Assembly (NCBI GenBank): GCA_910586665.1
Contig: CAJUIX010000004.1
Span: 62,001 to 126,000, forward strand
Reading direction: 5' to 3'
Origin: an uncultured Duncaniella sp.
GTDB lineage: Bacteria > Bacteroidota > Bacteroidia > Bacteroidales > Muribaculaceae
Length of the DNA stretch: 64,000 nucleotides
This document shows, piece after piece, positions 33,069 to 42,150 of this stretch; the first letter of the stretch is position 1, and every line of letters begins with the position of its first letter. The notes beneath the pieces are model-generated. The model was not told the origin of the DNA. It did no database searches and worked only from the letters and a program-made list of their open reading frames with translations. A program made the translations under genes and the position numbers.

Positions 33069-34379
33069 ATGAAAAAGTTAAAGCTTTTGCTTGCAGGCGT
33101 TCTGCTTGCTGCTTTCGGCAGTGCCTACGCCTCTACAGCCCCCGCCAAGAAGACCGCTGAAAAGCCCAAGCACTATTCCGAGTGGCTCACCCGCTCCGAG
33201 ATGCAGCGAGTACCGAAAAGTTACCTCCTTGATTTCTCAAATCGTCCGAAATGGAGCTATGTCATGGGCATCGAGCTTGAATCAATGCTCGACACCTACC
33301 TTCGCTATGGCGGCGACGACATCAAGGCTTATTGTAAGGAATACACTGATACGATGATTTCGCCCGAGGGCGTCATCCGCGGATATAAGCTCAAAGATTA
33401 CAACCTCGACAATGTCCGCACAGGCCATTTCGTAACCCGCATGTATGAGCACTTCCCCGAACAGAAGAACCTGAAGGCAATGAACACCCTAATGCATCAG
33501 CTCGCCGACCAGCCCCGCACAAACGAAGGTGTCTACTGGCACAAGGCTATCTATGCCTACCAGGTGTGGCTCGACGGTATCTTCATGGGCCTTCCCTACC
33601 GTGTGCTGACCGCATCCATGATTTATACTCCCGAGCTTGCCAAGCCTATCTATGACGATGCCGTGGACCAGGTGAAGAGTACATACGAGCGCACATACGA
33701 CCCCAAGACCGGCCTTAACCGCCACGCCTGGGACGAGAGCCGCGAGATGTTCTGGAGCGACAACGAGACCGGCCTCTCACAGCACTGCTGGGGCCGCGCG
33801 CAGGGCTGGTATACTATGGCCCTCGTGGAACTCCTCGACGCACTCCCCGCCGACTATGAGCGTCGCGGCGAAGTGGAGGAGCTTCTGACCAAGTGCTTCG
33901 ACAATATTATCAAATGGCAGGATTCCAAGACCGGCACATGGTACCAGGTGATGGATTCTCCCGGACGCGAGGGCAACTACCTCGAGTCGACAGCCACCTC
34001 TATGTTTGCCTACTCTCTTCTGAAGGCTGCCCGCAAGGGTTATGTGAAGGATCCGAAATATCTCGAGGCAGGTAAGAAGGCTTACCAGGGCATCATCGAC
34101 AACTTCATTCGCGAGGACGCTGACGGCACTATCTCGATCACCGACTGCTGCGTTGTGGCAGGCCTCGGCCCGGGTATCAGCGACGCTGTCCTCAAAGCAG
34201 CTCCCAAGGTTAAGGAGAACAAGCGTCGCGACGGTTCGTATGCCTACTATCTCAGCGAGCCTATCCGCGACAACGATGCCAAGGGCGTCGGTCCCTTCAT
34301 CTGGGCCTCTCTTGAAATGGAAGACCTCGGATATGACGTGGATTCTCTGAAAAAGAATAAAAAGAACAAGAAAAAATAA
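33069..34379 (+). CDS. GH105 unsaturated glucuronyl/rhamnogalacturonyl hydrolase
   Basis: A 436-residue exported hydrolase of the GH88/GH105 group with a signal peptide (MKKLKLLLAGVLLAAFGSAYA). The (alpha/alpha)6 barrel is recognised by WHKAIYAYQVWLDGIFMGLPY, with a probable catalytic Asp, then HAWDESREMFWSDNETGLS and HCWGRAQGWYTMALVELLD. These enzymes remove unsaturated uronic acids left by pectin or related lyases. The C-terminus is a lysine/asparagine-rich tail. No SusC/SusD pair is in view, so the polysaccharide target is open. Confidence 0.93.
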   Translation: MKKLKLLLAGVLLAAFGSAYASTAPAKKTAEKPKHYSEWLTRSEMQRVPKSYLLDFSNRPKWSYVMGIELESMLDTYLRYGGDDIKAYCKEYTDTMISPEGVIRGYKLKDYNLDNVRTGHFVTRMYEHFPEQKNLKAMNTLMHQLADQPRTNEGVYWHKAIYAYQVWLDGIFMGLPYRVLTASMIYTPELAKPIYDDAVDQVKSTYERTYDPKTGLNRHAWDESREMFWSDNETGLSQHCWGRAQGWYTMALVELLDALPADYERRGEVEELLTKCFDNIIKWQDSKTGTWYQVMDSPGREGNYLESTATSMFAYSLLKAARKGYVKDPKYLEAGKKAYQGIIDNFIREDADGTISITDCCVVAGLGPGISDAVLKAAPKVKENKRRDGSYAYYLSEPIRDNDAKGVGPFIWASLEMEDLGYDVDSLKKNKKNKKK

Positions 34380-34407
34380 GCGATAGGCAATATTTAGCGG
34401 AAACAGT

Positions 34408-34450
34408 AGCGTCACTCTCGAAATGTCCGGGAGTGACGCTTATTATTTTG
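34408..34450 (+). terminator. Terminator after the GH105 gene
   Basis: A 13-bp stem (34408-34420 with 34428-34440, including one G-T pair) around a 7-base loop, then a T-rich tract (34441-34449). It ends the GH105 transcript and sits between two convergent units. Confidence 0.85.
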
Positions 34451-34459
34451 AAGTAGTAT

Positions 34460-34669
34460 TTATTCCGTAGTCTCGCTGTCGGAGGGGGAGACGGGGGTAT
34501 CGTCCTTTTTAGAGCGGCGGTAACGACGGAGGGCGTCGTTGACTATCCATTGGAGCTGCCCGTTGACAGAGCGGAATTCCGCGGCGGCCCAGCGCTCCAC
34601 TTCCTCCATTGCCGAAGGATCGAGACGGAGAAGGAAACCTTTGGTGGATTGCTTTGTCTTTGTCGGCAT
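34460..34669 (-). CDS. Arc/ribbon-helix-helix small DNA-binding protein
   Basis: A 69-residue protein with a basic ribbon-helix-helix core: strand KGFLLRLDPSAM, helix MEEVERWAAAEFRSV, and helix GQLQWIVNDALRRYRR. A Ser/Asp/Glu-rich tail follows. It resembles Arc-family proteins that bind DNA as dimers. It lies 13 bases downstream of the SPFH gene and is clearly co-transcribed with it. Its targets are unknown. The ATG at 34669 is the only sensible start; longer frames run out of phase through the SPFH gene. Confidence 0.8.
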   Translation of the reverse strand: MPTKTKQSTKGFLLRLDPSAMEEVERWAAAEFRSVNGQLQWIVNDALRRYRRSKKDDTPVSPSDSETTE

Positions 34670-34682
34670 GGGAGATAGATTT

Positions 34683-35621
34683 TTACTGATATAGTGTGCC
34701 GGTATTGACCACGGGCTGGGCCGGCTCGTCGGCGCAGAGAACCACGAGCAGGTTGCTGACCATTGCGGCCTTGCGCTCCTCATCGAGTTCGACCACGCCC
34801 TGATCCTTAAGCTCGGTGAGAGCCATTTTGACCATTGATACCGCGCCTTCGACAATCTTCTCGCGGGCCGAGATAATGGCTGAGGCCTGTTGGCGGCGAA
34901 GCATAACGGCTGCAATCTCAGGGGCGTAGGCGAGATAGTTGAGACGGGCCTCCACGACTTCGATGCCTGCCATCGAGAGGCGCTCGTTGATTTTATGCTC
35001 GAGCAGATCGTTGATTTCCTCGCCACCGCTTCGGAGGGTGAGCTGTCCCGAGTGGTCGTCATTGTCGTCATAGGCATACTGGCCGGTCACCTCGCGGAGG
35101 GCGGCGTCGCTCTGGATTCTGACGAAGGCCTCGAGCGCCGAGCTGCTCACGGCGTTTGAGGTCACGGAAGCTGCCGCGGGTGCGGCGTCGACATCAAACA
35201 CGGCACGATAGGTGTCTTTCACCTTCCACACGAGCACCATGCCGATGAGCACGGGGTTGCCTATGCGGTCATTGACCTTGATAGGCTCTATGTCCATATT
35301 TCGGATGCGGAGGGAGATTTTTTTGAGGCTCACGAAGGGGTTGATCCAGTAGTAGCCGGTCTGTTTGCAGGTGCCGCAGTATTTTCCGAAAAATATTGCC
35401 ACTCTCGCCTGGTTTGGCTGCTGGATGAAGAAACCGCCGAGCATAACCAGGTCGATGATTCCGAGGATGACGGCGCTGACGATTCCGGGGATGTCAAGAA
35501 GCAGGATGCAGGCCGTCATGACTGCCGGAATGGCCAGGAGTGTGAGCGCGAGCATGGCAAAACCATTGTAAATCTTGCCGCGATAGGCATACTCGTTGTT
35601 GTTGGTAGTAGAGGTAGACAT
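34683..35621 (-). CDS. SPFH/band 7 domain membrane protein
   Basis: A 312-residue protein with two N-terminal membrane segments (about 19-37 and 40-68). An SPFH domain follows (about 70-265), beginning near NQARVAIFFGKYCGTCKQTGYYW. Helical AREKIVEGAVSMVKMAL and ELDEERKAAMVSNLLVVLC blocks follow. Such proteins form membrane scaffolds. The Cys-x-x-Cys in GTCKQTG is a small oddity. It is coupled to the RHH gene. A minus-strand TATATTTG at 35657-35664 suggests a promoter, but its -33 element is poor. Confidence 0.9.
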   Translation of the reverse strand: MSTSTTNNNEYAYRGKIYNGFAMLALTLLAIPAVMTACILLLDIPGIVSAVILGIIDLVMLGGFFIQQPNQARVAIFFGKYCGTCKQTGYYWINPFVSLKKISLRIRNMDIEPIKVNDRIGNPVLIGMVLVWKVKDTYRAVFDVDAAPAAASVTSNAVSSSALEAFVRIQSDAALREVTGQYAYDDNDDHSGQLTLRSGGEEINDLLEHKINERLSMAGIEVVEARLNYLAYAPEIAAVMLRRQQASAIISAREKIVEGAVSMVKMALTELKDQGVVELDEERKAAMVSNLLVVLCADEPAQPVVNTGTLYQ

Positions 35622-35700
35622 GGTTGTGATATTAAAATGATATTAAATTGCTATCGCAAATATATTAAATCATTTTAAGAAAACCTAATGTTATTGTGTA

Positions 35701-35736
35701 AAAAAATAGCTGCGCCAAAATGAATTGGCGCAGCTA
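35701..35736 (-). terminator. Terminator after alaS
   Basis: A 12-bp perfect stem (35707-35718 with 35725-35736) around a 6-base loop, followed on the minus strand by a run of six T (35701-35706 complement). It ends the alaS transcript. Confidence 0.88.
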
Positions 35737-35762
35737 CCTAATATTATTTTGGAGTTAATAGC

Positions 35763-38384
35763 TTACTGCTTGAAAGTATTAATCATGGCCTGGAAGGCTA
35801 CAGAGAGGCCGCCCTTGTCCTTGCCGCCGGCCTGGGCGAAGCCGGGCTGGCCACCGCCGCCACCCTTGATCGCCTTGGCCGCCTCGCGGACGATGTTTGA
35901 TGCGTTGTAGCCCTCCTTGACAATGTCGTCGGTCATGGCCACGGTGAGAAGTGGTTTGCCCGAAACGTCGACGGTAGCGGCTAAAAAGGCTGTCTTCTCG
36001 GGCGAGAGCTGACGCACGGCAAAGGCGATGCCCTTTACAACTTCAGGCACGCGGACGCCTGAAATAGCGGTAAGCTTGATGCCGTTGACTGTCTCGGCCT
36101 TGTCGAGAATCTCGCGGGCAATGTTGCGGATGCGCTCCTGCATATATTCCTCGGCCTGCTTGCGAAGCTCGGTGTTTTCTTCGATTGACTTGCGGAGCGC
36201 CTGGCGGATGTCAGGTGCGTTGTTGAGCATTTCGGCCACGGCGTGCATGTTGTCGCTCATCTCGTCAATCATATCTTCGGCCACCTGGGCGGTGACAGCC
36301 TCGATACGGCGGATGCCGGCGGCGATACTTGACTCGGATACTATGCGAATCATGCCGATGTTGCCGGTGTTGGGGACATGGGTACCACCGCAGAGTTCGA
36401 CTGAGTCACCGTATTTCACCACGCGGACCTCCTCGCCGTACTTCTCACCGAAGAGAGCCATAGCACCCATTTCCAGAGCCTCGGCAATAGGTGTGTGGCG
36501 GCGCTCGTCAAGAGGGATGGCCTTGCGGACATTGGCGTTGGCGATACGCTCGGCCTTGCGGAGCTCCTCGGGTGTCACTTTCTGGAAGTGGGAGAAGTCG
36601 AAGCGGAGCATGCCGGGGGATACAAACGAGCCTTTCTGCTCCACATGTGTACCGAGCACCTCGCGGAGGGCGGCATGGAGCAGGTGGGTGGCGGTGTGGT
36701 TACATTCGGTGGCGCGGCGGTTGGCCTCGTTGATCCGGGCTGTGAACTCTGCCTCGACATTGGAGGGGAGCTTCTTGCTCAGGTGGACTGCCTGGCCGTT
36801 CTCACGCTTGGTATCGTAGATTTCCACTTTCTCGTCGCCGCAGATGAGCCAGCCGCTGTCGCCGACCTGGCCGCCCATTTCTGCATAGAAGGGGGTGGTG
36901 GAGAGTACAATCTGATAAAATTCCTTGTTTTTCTGAGTCACCTTGCGGTAACGGAGTATGCGGGTGGGGCAGGAAGTGACATCATAGCCCACGAATTCGG
37001 TCTCACCTTCGCTGACAGTCACCCAGTCGGTGGCCTCGACGGCTGCGGCATTGCGTGCGCGGGTCTTCTGTGCCTCCATTTCGACGTCAAACTCTTTTTT
37101 GTCAAGAGTCATGCCGTTTTCCTTGAGAATAAGTTCGGTAAGGTCGAGGGGGAAGCCGTATGTGTCGTAAAGCACGAAGGCCTCTTTGCCTGAAATCTCG
37201 TTCTTGCCTTGGCTTTTGGCGTTTTTGATAGCCTCGTCGAGGATGGCGATACCTTTGTCGAGTGTGCGGAGGAATGAATCCTCCTCTTCCTTGATTACCT
37301 TCATGATAAGCTCGCGCTGTGCGGCGATTTCGGGATAAGCCTCACCCATAGAGTCGATGAGGGTGTTGACAAGCTTGTACATGAAGGCCTGCTTTTGGTC
37401 AAGGAAGGTGTATGCGTAGCGGACGGCGCGGCGGAGGATGCGACGGATGACATAGCCGGCCTTGGCGTTGCCGGGGAGCTGGCTGTCGGCAATCGAGAAT
37501 GAGATTGTGCGCACATGGTCGGCGATGACACGCATCGCTATGTCGACCTTGGCGTCCTTGCCATATTCCTTGCCCGAAAGCTGGGCGATTTTGCCGATGA
37601 GGGGGGTGAATACGTCAGTATCGTAGTTGGATTTTTTGCCCTGGAGAGCCATGCAGAGGCGCTCGAAACCCATGCCGGTGTCGATGACCTTCGCAGGCAG
37701 CGGTTCGAGAGAGCCGTCGGCCTTACGGTTGAACTGCATGAACACGAGGTTCCATATCTCAATCACCAAGGGATTGTCTTTATTGACGAGGCTTGCACCG
37801 TCGATTTTCTCACGCTCTTCGTCGCTGCGGAGGTCGATGTGGATTTCCGAGCAGGGGCCGCAGGGACCTGTGTCGCCCATTTCCCAGAAGTTGTCGTGCT
37901 TGTTGCCGTTGATGATGTGGGAGGCGGGGAGATGCTGTTCCCAGTAGGAGGCAGCCTCGTCGTCGCGCGACAGTCCTTCGTCGGGTGCGCCCTCAAACAC
38001 AGTGGCATAGAGGCGCTTCGGGTCGAGCTTGAGTACGTCGACGAGATATTCCCATGCCCAGTCGATAGCTTCTTTCTTGAAGTAGTCGCCGAATGACCAG
38101 TTGCCGAGCATCTCGAACATGGTGTGGTGGTAGGTGTCCATTCCGACCTCCTCGAGGTCGTTGTGTTTTCCTGACACACGCAGACATTTCTGCGAGTCGG
38201 CTACACGCTGGTATTTAGCGGCCTTATTACCTAAGATAATATCTTTGAACTGGTTCATGCCCGCGTTGGTAAACATCAGTGTGGGGTCATCCTTGATTAC
38301 CATCGGGGCGGAGGGGACGATGTGGTGTCCCTTAGATTGGAAAAACTCTTTGAAAGATTCGCGTATTTCCTTGGCTGTCAACAT
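35763..38384 (-). CDS. alaS: Alanyl-tRNA synthetase
   Basis: An 873-residue class II synthetase that charges tRNA-Ala. The catalytic domain opens with MLTAKEIRESFKEFFQSKGH and includes DPTLMFTNAGMNQFKD. The editing domain carries the zinc-site motifs CNHTATHLLHAALREVLG and CGGTHVPNTGNIG. The C-Ala region ends in GGGGGQPGFAQAGGKDKGG. Length and layout are normal. A TATCTTTG on the minus strand (38436-38443) may be the -7 element. It ends at a strong terminator. Confidence 0.98.
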   Translation of the reverse strand: MLTAKEIRESFKEFFQSKGHHIVPSAPMVIKDDPTLMFTNAGMNQFKDIILGNKAAKYQRVADSQKCLRVSGKHNDLEEVGMDTYHHTMFEMLGNWSFGDYFKKEAIDWAWEYLVDVLKLDPKRLYATVFEGAPDEGLSRDDEAASYWEQHLPASHIINGNKHDNFWEMGDTGPCGPCSEIHIDLRSDEEREKIDGASLVNKDNPLVIEIWNLVFMQFNRKADGSLEPLPAKVIDTGMGFERLCMALQGKKSNYDTDVFTPLIGKIAQLSGKEYGKDAKVDIAMRVIADHVRTISFSIADSQLPGNAKAGYVIRRILRRAVRYAYTFLDQKQAFMYKLVNTLIDSMGEAYPEIAAQRELIMKVIKEEEDSFLRTLDKGIAILDEAIKNAKSQGKNEISGKEAFVLYDTYGFPLDLTELILKENGMTLDKKEFDVEMEAQKTRARNAAAVEATDWVTVSEGETEFVGYDVTSCPTRILRYRKVTQKNKEFYQIVLSTTPFYAEMGGQVGDSGWLICGDEKVEIYDTKRENGQAVHLSKKLPSNVEAEFTARINEANRRATECNHTATHLLHAALREVLGTHVEQKGSFVSPGMLRFDFSHFQKVTPEELRKAERIANANVRKAIPLDERRHTPIAEALEMGAMALFGEKYGEEVRVVKYGDSVELCGGTHVPNTGNIGMIRIVSESSIAAGIRRIEAVTAQVAEDMIDEMSDNMHAVAEMLNNAPDIRQALRKSIEENTELRKQAEEYMQERIRNIAREILDKAETVNGIKLTAISGVRVPEVVKGIAFAVRQLSPEKTAFLAATVDVSGKPLLTVAMTDDIVKEGYNASNIVREAAKAIKGGGGGQPGFAQAGGKDKGGLSVAFQAMINTFKQ

Positions 38385-38534
38385 AATGTATATGGTTCTT
38401 TTGATTTATTTCCGTATGATTGGTCAAATAATTTGCAAAGATACGCATTTTTTGCCATAACATAGTCAATAATAATGGCTAAATAGATTTCAAGGCGTAT
38501 AAAAAACGGTCGAATTTTCATTGTTGATAAAAAA

Positions 38535-38572
38535 TCCGGGAAGCTCTGTCATATAAGCAAGGGCTTCCCGGA
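38535..38572 (-). terminator. Terminator after the SIMPL-domain gene
   Basis: A 10-bp stem (38535-38544 with 38563-38572), followed on the minus strand by six T (complement of 38528-38534). It lies 27 bases after the SIMPL gene. Confidence 0.82.
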
Positions 38573-38598
38573 ATGTTATAGTATTTTATATGTATCTC

Positions 38599-39300
38599 TT
38601 AGTCTTCGAGATAGTAGACTATGGTCGATACGACTCGGACTTTCTTGATGAAGGGTGTCGACGAGTCGCTGTCCTCGATAGAGAACTGGCCTTGCGAAGC
38701 GGTCTTGATTTTTCCTACGCGGCTCTCGCTGTCGGCTGCAAACTGGTCGGCTGCGGCGCGGGCGTTTTTGGTCGCCTCGGCTATCATTTCGGGCTTAATC
38801 GTGTTGAGGCCTGTGAACTGATAGTTGATATATGAATTGGAGAAAGCCACACCTTCCTTGAGCAGTTCTGACTGGCGGTTGAGCAGCTCGCGCACCTTCT
38901 GCACTTTCTTGGTGGTGACAGTCACGGTGCAGTTGATAGAATAATTATAGGTGAAAGAGTCAGAGCGGTAACGGTTTGAGGAGGCGTCGTAGGTGTCCGG
39001 CGGGTTCACTGAAATCTCGTCGGAGCTGATGCCGTTGGAGGTCAGGAATTTTACGATAATGTCATTGTTGGCACTGACTTTATTGTAGATAGTCTGGAGG
39101 TCGTTGCCCGCGAGGGAGTAGGTGATGGGCCAGGTGACGAGGTCGGCGGGAACCTCGCGCTCGGCGAGGCCGCGCACAGTCACTTCGCGGTCACGGAAGG
39201 CAATATTGTCGATACCGGCCTTCAGAAGGAAGCCGAGAATAACGATGCCCACTGCTACGAGCAGTGCGGCAATAACTGTTGACGATAGTTTTGAGTTCAT
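38599..39300 (-). CDS. SIMPL domain (DUF541) envelope protein
   Basis: A 233-residue protein with one N-terminal membrane anchor (about 9-28) and a periplasmic SIMPL/DUF541 domain. The domain begins with VTVRGLAEREVPADLVTWP, continues through helix-strand repeats typical of the family, and ends in a beta strand VRVVSTIVYYLED. Relatives are linked to envelope stress and, in other species, to signalling complexes; the role here is unknown. It is monocistronic and divergent from mutS. A TAATTTTG on the minus strand at 39347-39354 may serve as the -7 element. Confidence 0.88.
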   Translation of the reverse strand: MNSKLSSTVIAALLVAVGIVILGFLLKAGIDNIAFRDREVTVRGLAEREVPADLVTWPITYSLAGNDLQTIYNKVSANNDIIVKFLTSNGISSDEISVNPPDTYDASSNRYRSDSFTYNYSINCTVTVTTKKVQKVRELLNRQSELLKEGVAFSNSYINYQFTGLNTIKPEMIAEATKNARAAADQFAADSESRVGKIKTASQGQFSIEDSDSSTPFIKKVRVVSTIVYYLED

Positions 39301-39410
39301 AAAATTTAATGATGTTGATTGAGAAGATAATAGTATTGTTAGAAAACAAAATTAGATATTTTTGTTCAATATATGGTCCTCGAAGGGTGGAAATTTCAAG
39401 GGGAAATTTG

Positions 39411-39418
39411 TAAATTTG
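39411..39418 (+). promoter_or_regulatory. -7 element of the mutS promoter
   Basis: TAAATTTG matches TAnnTTTG 28 bases before the mutS ATG. No good TTTG lies 19-21 bases upstream. Confidence 0.4.
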
Positions 39419-39446
39419 TATCCCTCAAAAAGAGTTTGAAAAATTT

Positions 39447-42065
39447 ATGGCTAAAAAAATTGTTGAAACCCCGCTGATGAAGCAGTACTTTGCGATGAAG
39501 GAGAAGCATCCAGATGCAATATTGCTTTTTCGCGTGGGGGATTTTTATGAAACATTTTCAGAGGACGCTATAGCCTCATCCGAGATTCTCGGCATCACGC
39601 TGACGCGCCGTGCCAACGGGTCTGCGCAATTTGTCGAACTTGCGGGCTTCCCCCACCATGCGCTCGACACCTATCTGCCCAAGCTCGTGAGGGCGGGAAA
39701 GCGTGTGGCGATATGCGAACAGCTCGAAGACCCGAAGACGACCAAGAAGCTCGTGAAGCGCGGCATCATCGAGCTTGTGACCCCGGGTGTGTCAATCAAT
39801 GACACACTTCTTAACAATAGGGAGAATAATTTCCTTGCAGCCATAAATTTTAGCAAGCAGACTGTCGGAGTGGCCTTCCTCGACATCTCGACGGGCGAGT
39901 TTCTCGTGGCGGAAGGCACGGCTGACTATATCGAGAAGCTGCTGGTCAACTTCGCGCCTAAGGAGGTGCTCGTGGAGCGGGGCAAGAAGCGTCTTATCGA
40001 GGAAAGCTTTGCCGAGCACTATCTCGCTTTCGAGCTTGATGACTGGGTGTTTACCGACGATGCGGCTATGGACAGGCTTCTCAAGCAGTTCGAGACCAAT
40101 TCACTCAAAGGCTTCGGCATACACTCCATGACGGCTGCTGTCGTGGCTGCCGGTGCGATACTTCACTATCTCGACATCACGCAGCACACGCAGATTTCAC
40201 ACATCACCTCCATTGCCCGTGTCGAGGAGGAGAAGTCGGTGCGTCTTGACCGCTTCACAATCCGCAATCTCGAACTCGTAAGTTCGATGAGCGAGGAGGG
40301 CAAGAGCCTCCTTGACGTCATAGACCGCACGGTCAGCCCTATGGGTGCGCGACTGCTGCGCCGCTGGGTGCTCTTCCCCCTGAAGGATGCGAGGGAGATT
40401 AACAGCCGTCTGGATATTGTGGAGTATTTTTTCAAGAATACTGATGACCGTGATGCCCTTCGCGAGGCTCTCGGACAGATTGGCGACCTCGAGCGCCTAA
40501 TCTCGAAGGTGTCGACCGGGAGGGTGAATCCCCGCGAGCTCATACAGCTGCGCCACGCCCTCGGGATGATTGAGCCTATCCGCCAGATATGCGGGGCGTC
40601 GTCCCTGCAGGTGCTCCGTAGTATCGGGGAGCAGCTTAATCCATGCACCGGTATCGCCGAGCGCATCGAGCGCGAGATTATTCCCGACCCCCCTACGGCT
40701 CTCAACCGCGGCCCGGTGATACGCGACGGTGTGGATGCCGAACTCGACGAGCTTCGCGAGATTGCCTACAAGGGTAAGGACTATCTTCTCAGATTGCAGC
40801 AGCGCGAGAGCGCGAACACAGGAATATCCTCGCTGAAGGTGGCATATAATAATGTGTTCGGCTATTATATAGAGGTGACGAATACTCACCGTGACAAGGT
40901 GCCGCAGAGCTGGATAAGGAAGCAGACGCTTGTAAACGCCGAGCGCTATATCACCCAGGAATTGAAGGAATATGAGGAGAAGATTCTCGGCGCACAGGAT
41001 AAGATAGCTATTATCGAGCAGCAAATATATTCGTCGCTCGTGCACGACCTCTGTGCTTATATCCCCGCGATACTTCTTGACGCGCAGATGATCGCACGAC
41101 TCGATGTCTTCGGCTCATTTACCCGTGTGGCAATAGAGAACCGCTATAACCGCCCTGTGGTTGACGACTCTCTCGAACTGTCGATAGTCGAAGGACGCCA
41201 CCCGGTTATCGAGAAGGAGCTGCCTCCGGGAGAGCCATATATAAGCAATACGGTCAATCTTTCGAACAACGGTACGCAGGTGATGATGATTACCGGTCCC
41301 AACATGTCGGGTAAATCAGCCTTGCTGCGTCAGACCGCGCTCAATGTGCTCCTGGCCCAGATCGGTTCATTCGTGGCGGCTGAGAGCGCGCATATCGGGG
41401 TGGTTGACAAGGTATTCACCCGAGTTGGCGCGAGTGACAATATATCGCTCGGAGAGTCAACCTTCATGGTCGAGATGAACGAGGCGGCCTCAATCCTCAA
41501 CAATATGAGCCAGCGCTCGCTGATACTCTTTGACGAACTCGGACGAGGCACGTCGACTTACGACGGTATTTCCATAGCATGGGCTATCGTGGAGCATATC
41601 CACGAGCATGGGGGCATACATCCCAAGACTCTTTTTGCCACCCACTACCATGAGCTGAATGAAATGGAGAAGAGCTTCAGTCGTGTCGTCAACTACAATG
41701 TCTCCGTCAGGGAGATTGACGGTAAGGTTGTGTTCCTGCGCAAGCTCGCCAAGGGTGGCAGCGAGCATAGTTTCGGTATACATGTGGCCAAACTTGCCGG
41801 CATGCCGCAGTCGATTGTCAGGAGGGCTGACGAGGTGCTCGAACATCTCGAGAGGGTCAATCGCGACGGTGACGAGAGGATTGCAAAGAATCTGTCGACC
41901 GTGGCTGACACGGCCGAAGGAGTGCAGCTCTCCTTCTTTCAGCTCGATGACCCTGTGCTTGCCCAGCTTCGTGACGAAATCCTTGACCTTGACATTAATA
42001 ACCTTACCCCTATGGCTGCTCTCAACAAACTGCATGACATACGCACTATCCTTACAGGAAAATAG
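39447..42065 (+). CDS. mutS: DNA mismatch repair ATPase MutS
   Basis: An 872-residue mismatch-recognition protein. The N-terminal mismatch-binding domain carries the Phe-x-Glu wedge in FRVGDFYETF. The connector, core and clamp regions follow, then the ABC-type ATPase with Walker A in TGPNMSGKSALLRQ (about 617-624) and Walker B in LILFDELGRGTSTYDG. FATHYHELNEME is the conserved switch region. All key residues are present, so mismatch repair looks functional. Confidence 0.98.
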   Translation: MAKKIVETPLMKQYFAMKEKHPDAILLFRVGDFYETFSEDAIASSEILGITLTRRANGSAQFVELAGFPHHALDTYLPKLVRAGKRVAICEQLEDPKTTKKLVKRGIIELVTPGVSINDTLLNNRENNFLAAINFSKQTVGVAFLDISTGEFLVAEGTADYIEKLLVNFAPKEVLVERGKKRLIEESFAEHYLAFELDDWVFTDDAAMDRLLKQFETNSLKGFGIHSMTAAVVAAGAILHYLDITQHTQISHITSIARVEEEKSVRLDRFTIRNLELVSSMSEEGKSLLDVIDRTVSPMGARLLRRWVLFPLKDAREINSRLDIVEYFFKNTDDRDALREALGQIGDLERLISKVSTGRVNPRELIQLRHALGMIEPIRQICGASSLQVLRSIGEQLNPCTGIAERIEREIIPDPPTALNRGPVIRDGVDAELDELREIAYKGKDYLLRLQQRESANTGISSLKVAYNNVFGYYIEVTNTHRDKVPQSWIRKQTLVNAERYITQELKEYEEKILGAQDKIAIIEQQIYSSLVHDLCAYIPAILLDAQMIARLDVFGSFTRVAIENRYNRPVVDDSLELSIVEGRHPVIEKELPPGEPYISNTVNLSNNGTQVMMITGPNMSGKSALLRQTALNVLLAQIGSFVAAESAHIGVVDKVFTRVGASDNISLGESTFMVEMNEAASILNNMSQRSLILFDELGRGTSTYDGISIAWAIVEHIHEHGGIHPKTLFATHYHELNEMEKSFSRVVNYNVSVREIDGKVVFLRKLAKGGSEHSFGIHVAKLAGMPQSIVRRADEVLEHLERVNRDGDERIAKNLSTVADTAEGVQLSFFQLDDPVLAQLRDEILDLDINNLTPMAALNKLHDIRTILTGK

Positions 42066-42091
42066 AGCTCTTGTTTAAACCAATAAATGAC

Positions 42092-42130
42092 AACCGGCAC
42101 GGAAGACAGACTTCCATGCCGGTTTATTGT
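42092..42130 (+). terminator. Terminator after mutS
   Basis: A 14-bp stem with one mismatch (42092-42105 with 42111-42124), a 5-base loop, then a T-rich tail. It separates mutS from the convergent beta-barrel gene. Confidence 0.82.
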
Positions 42131-42150
42131 TATATTCTGTTATGGTCTCA

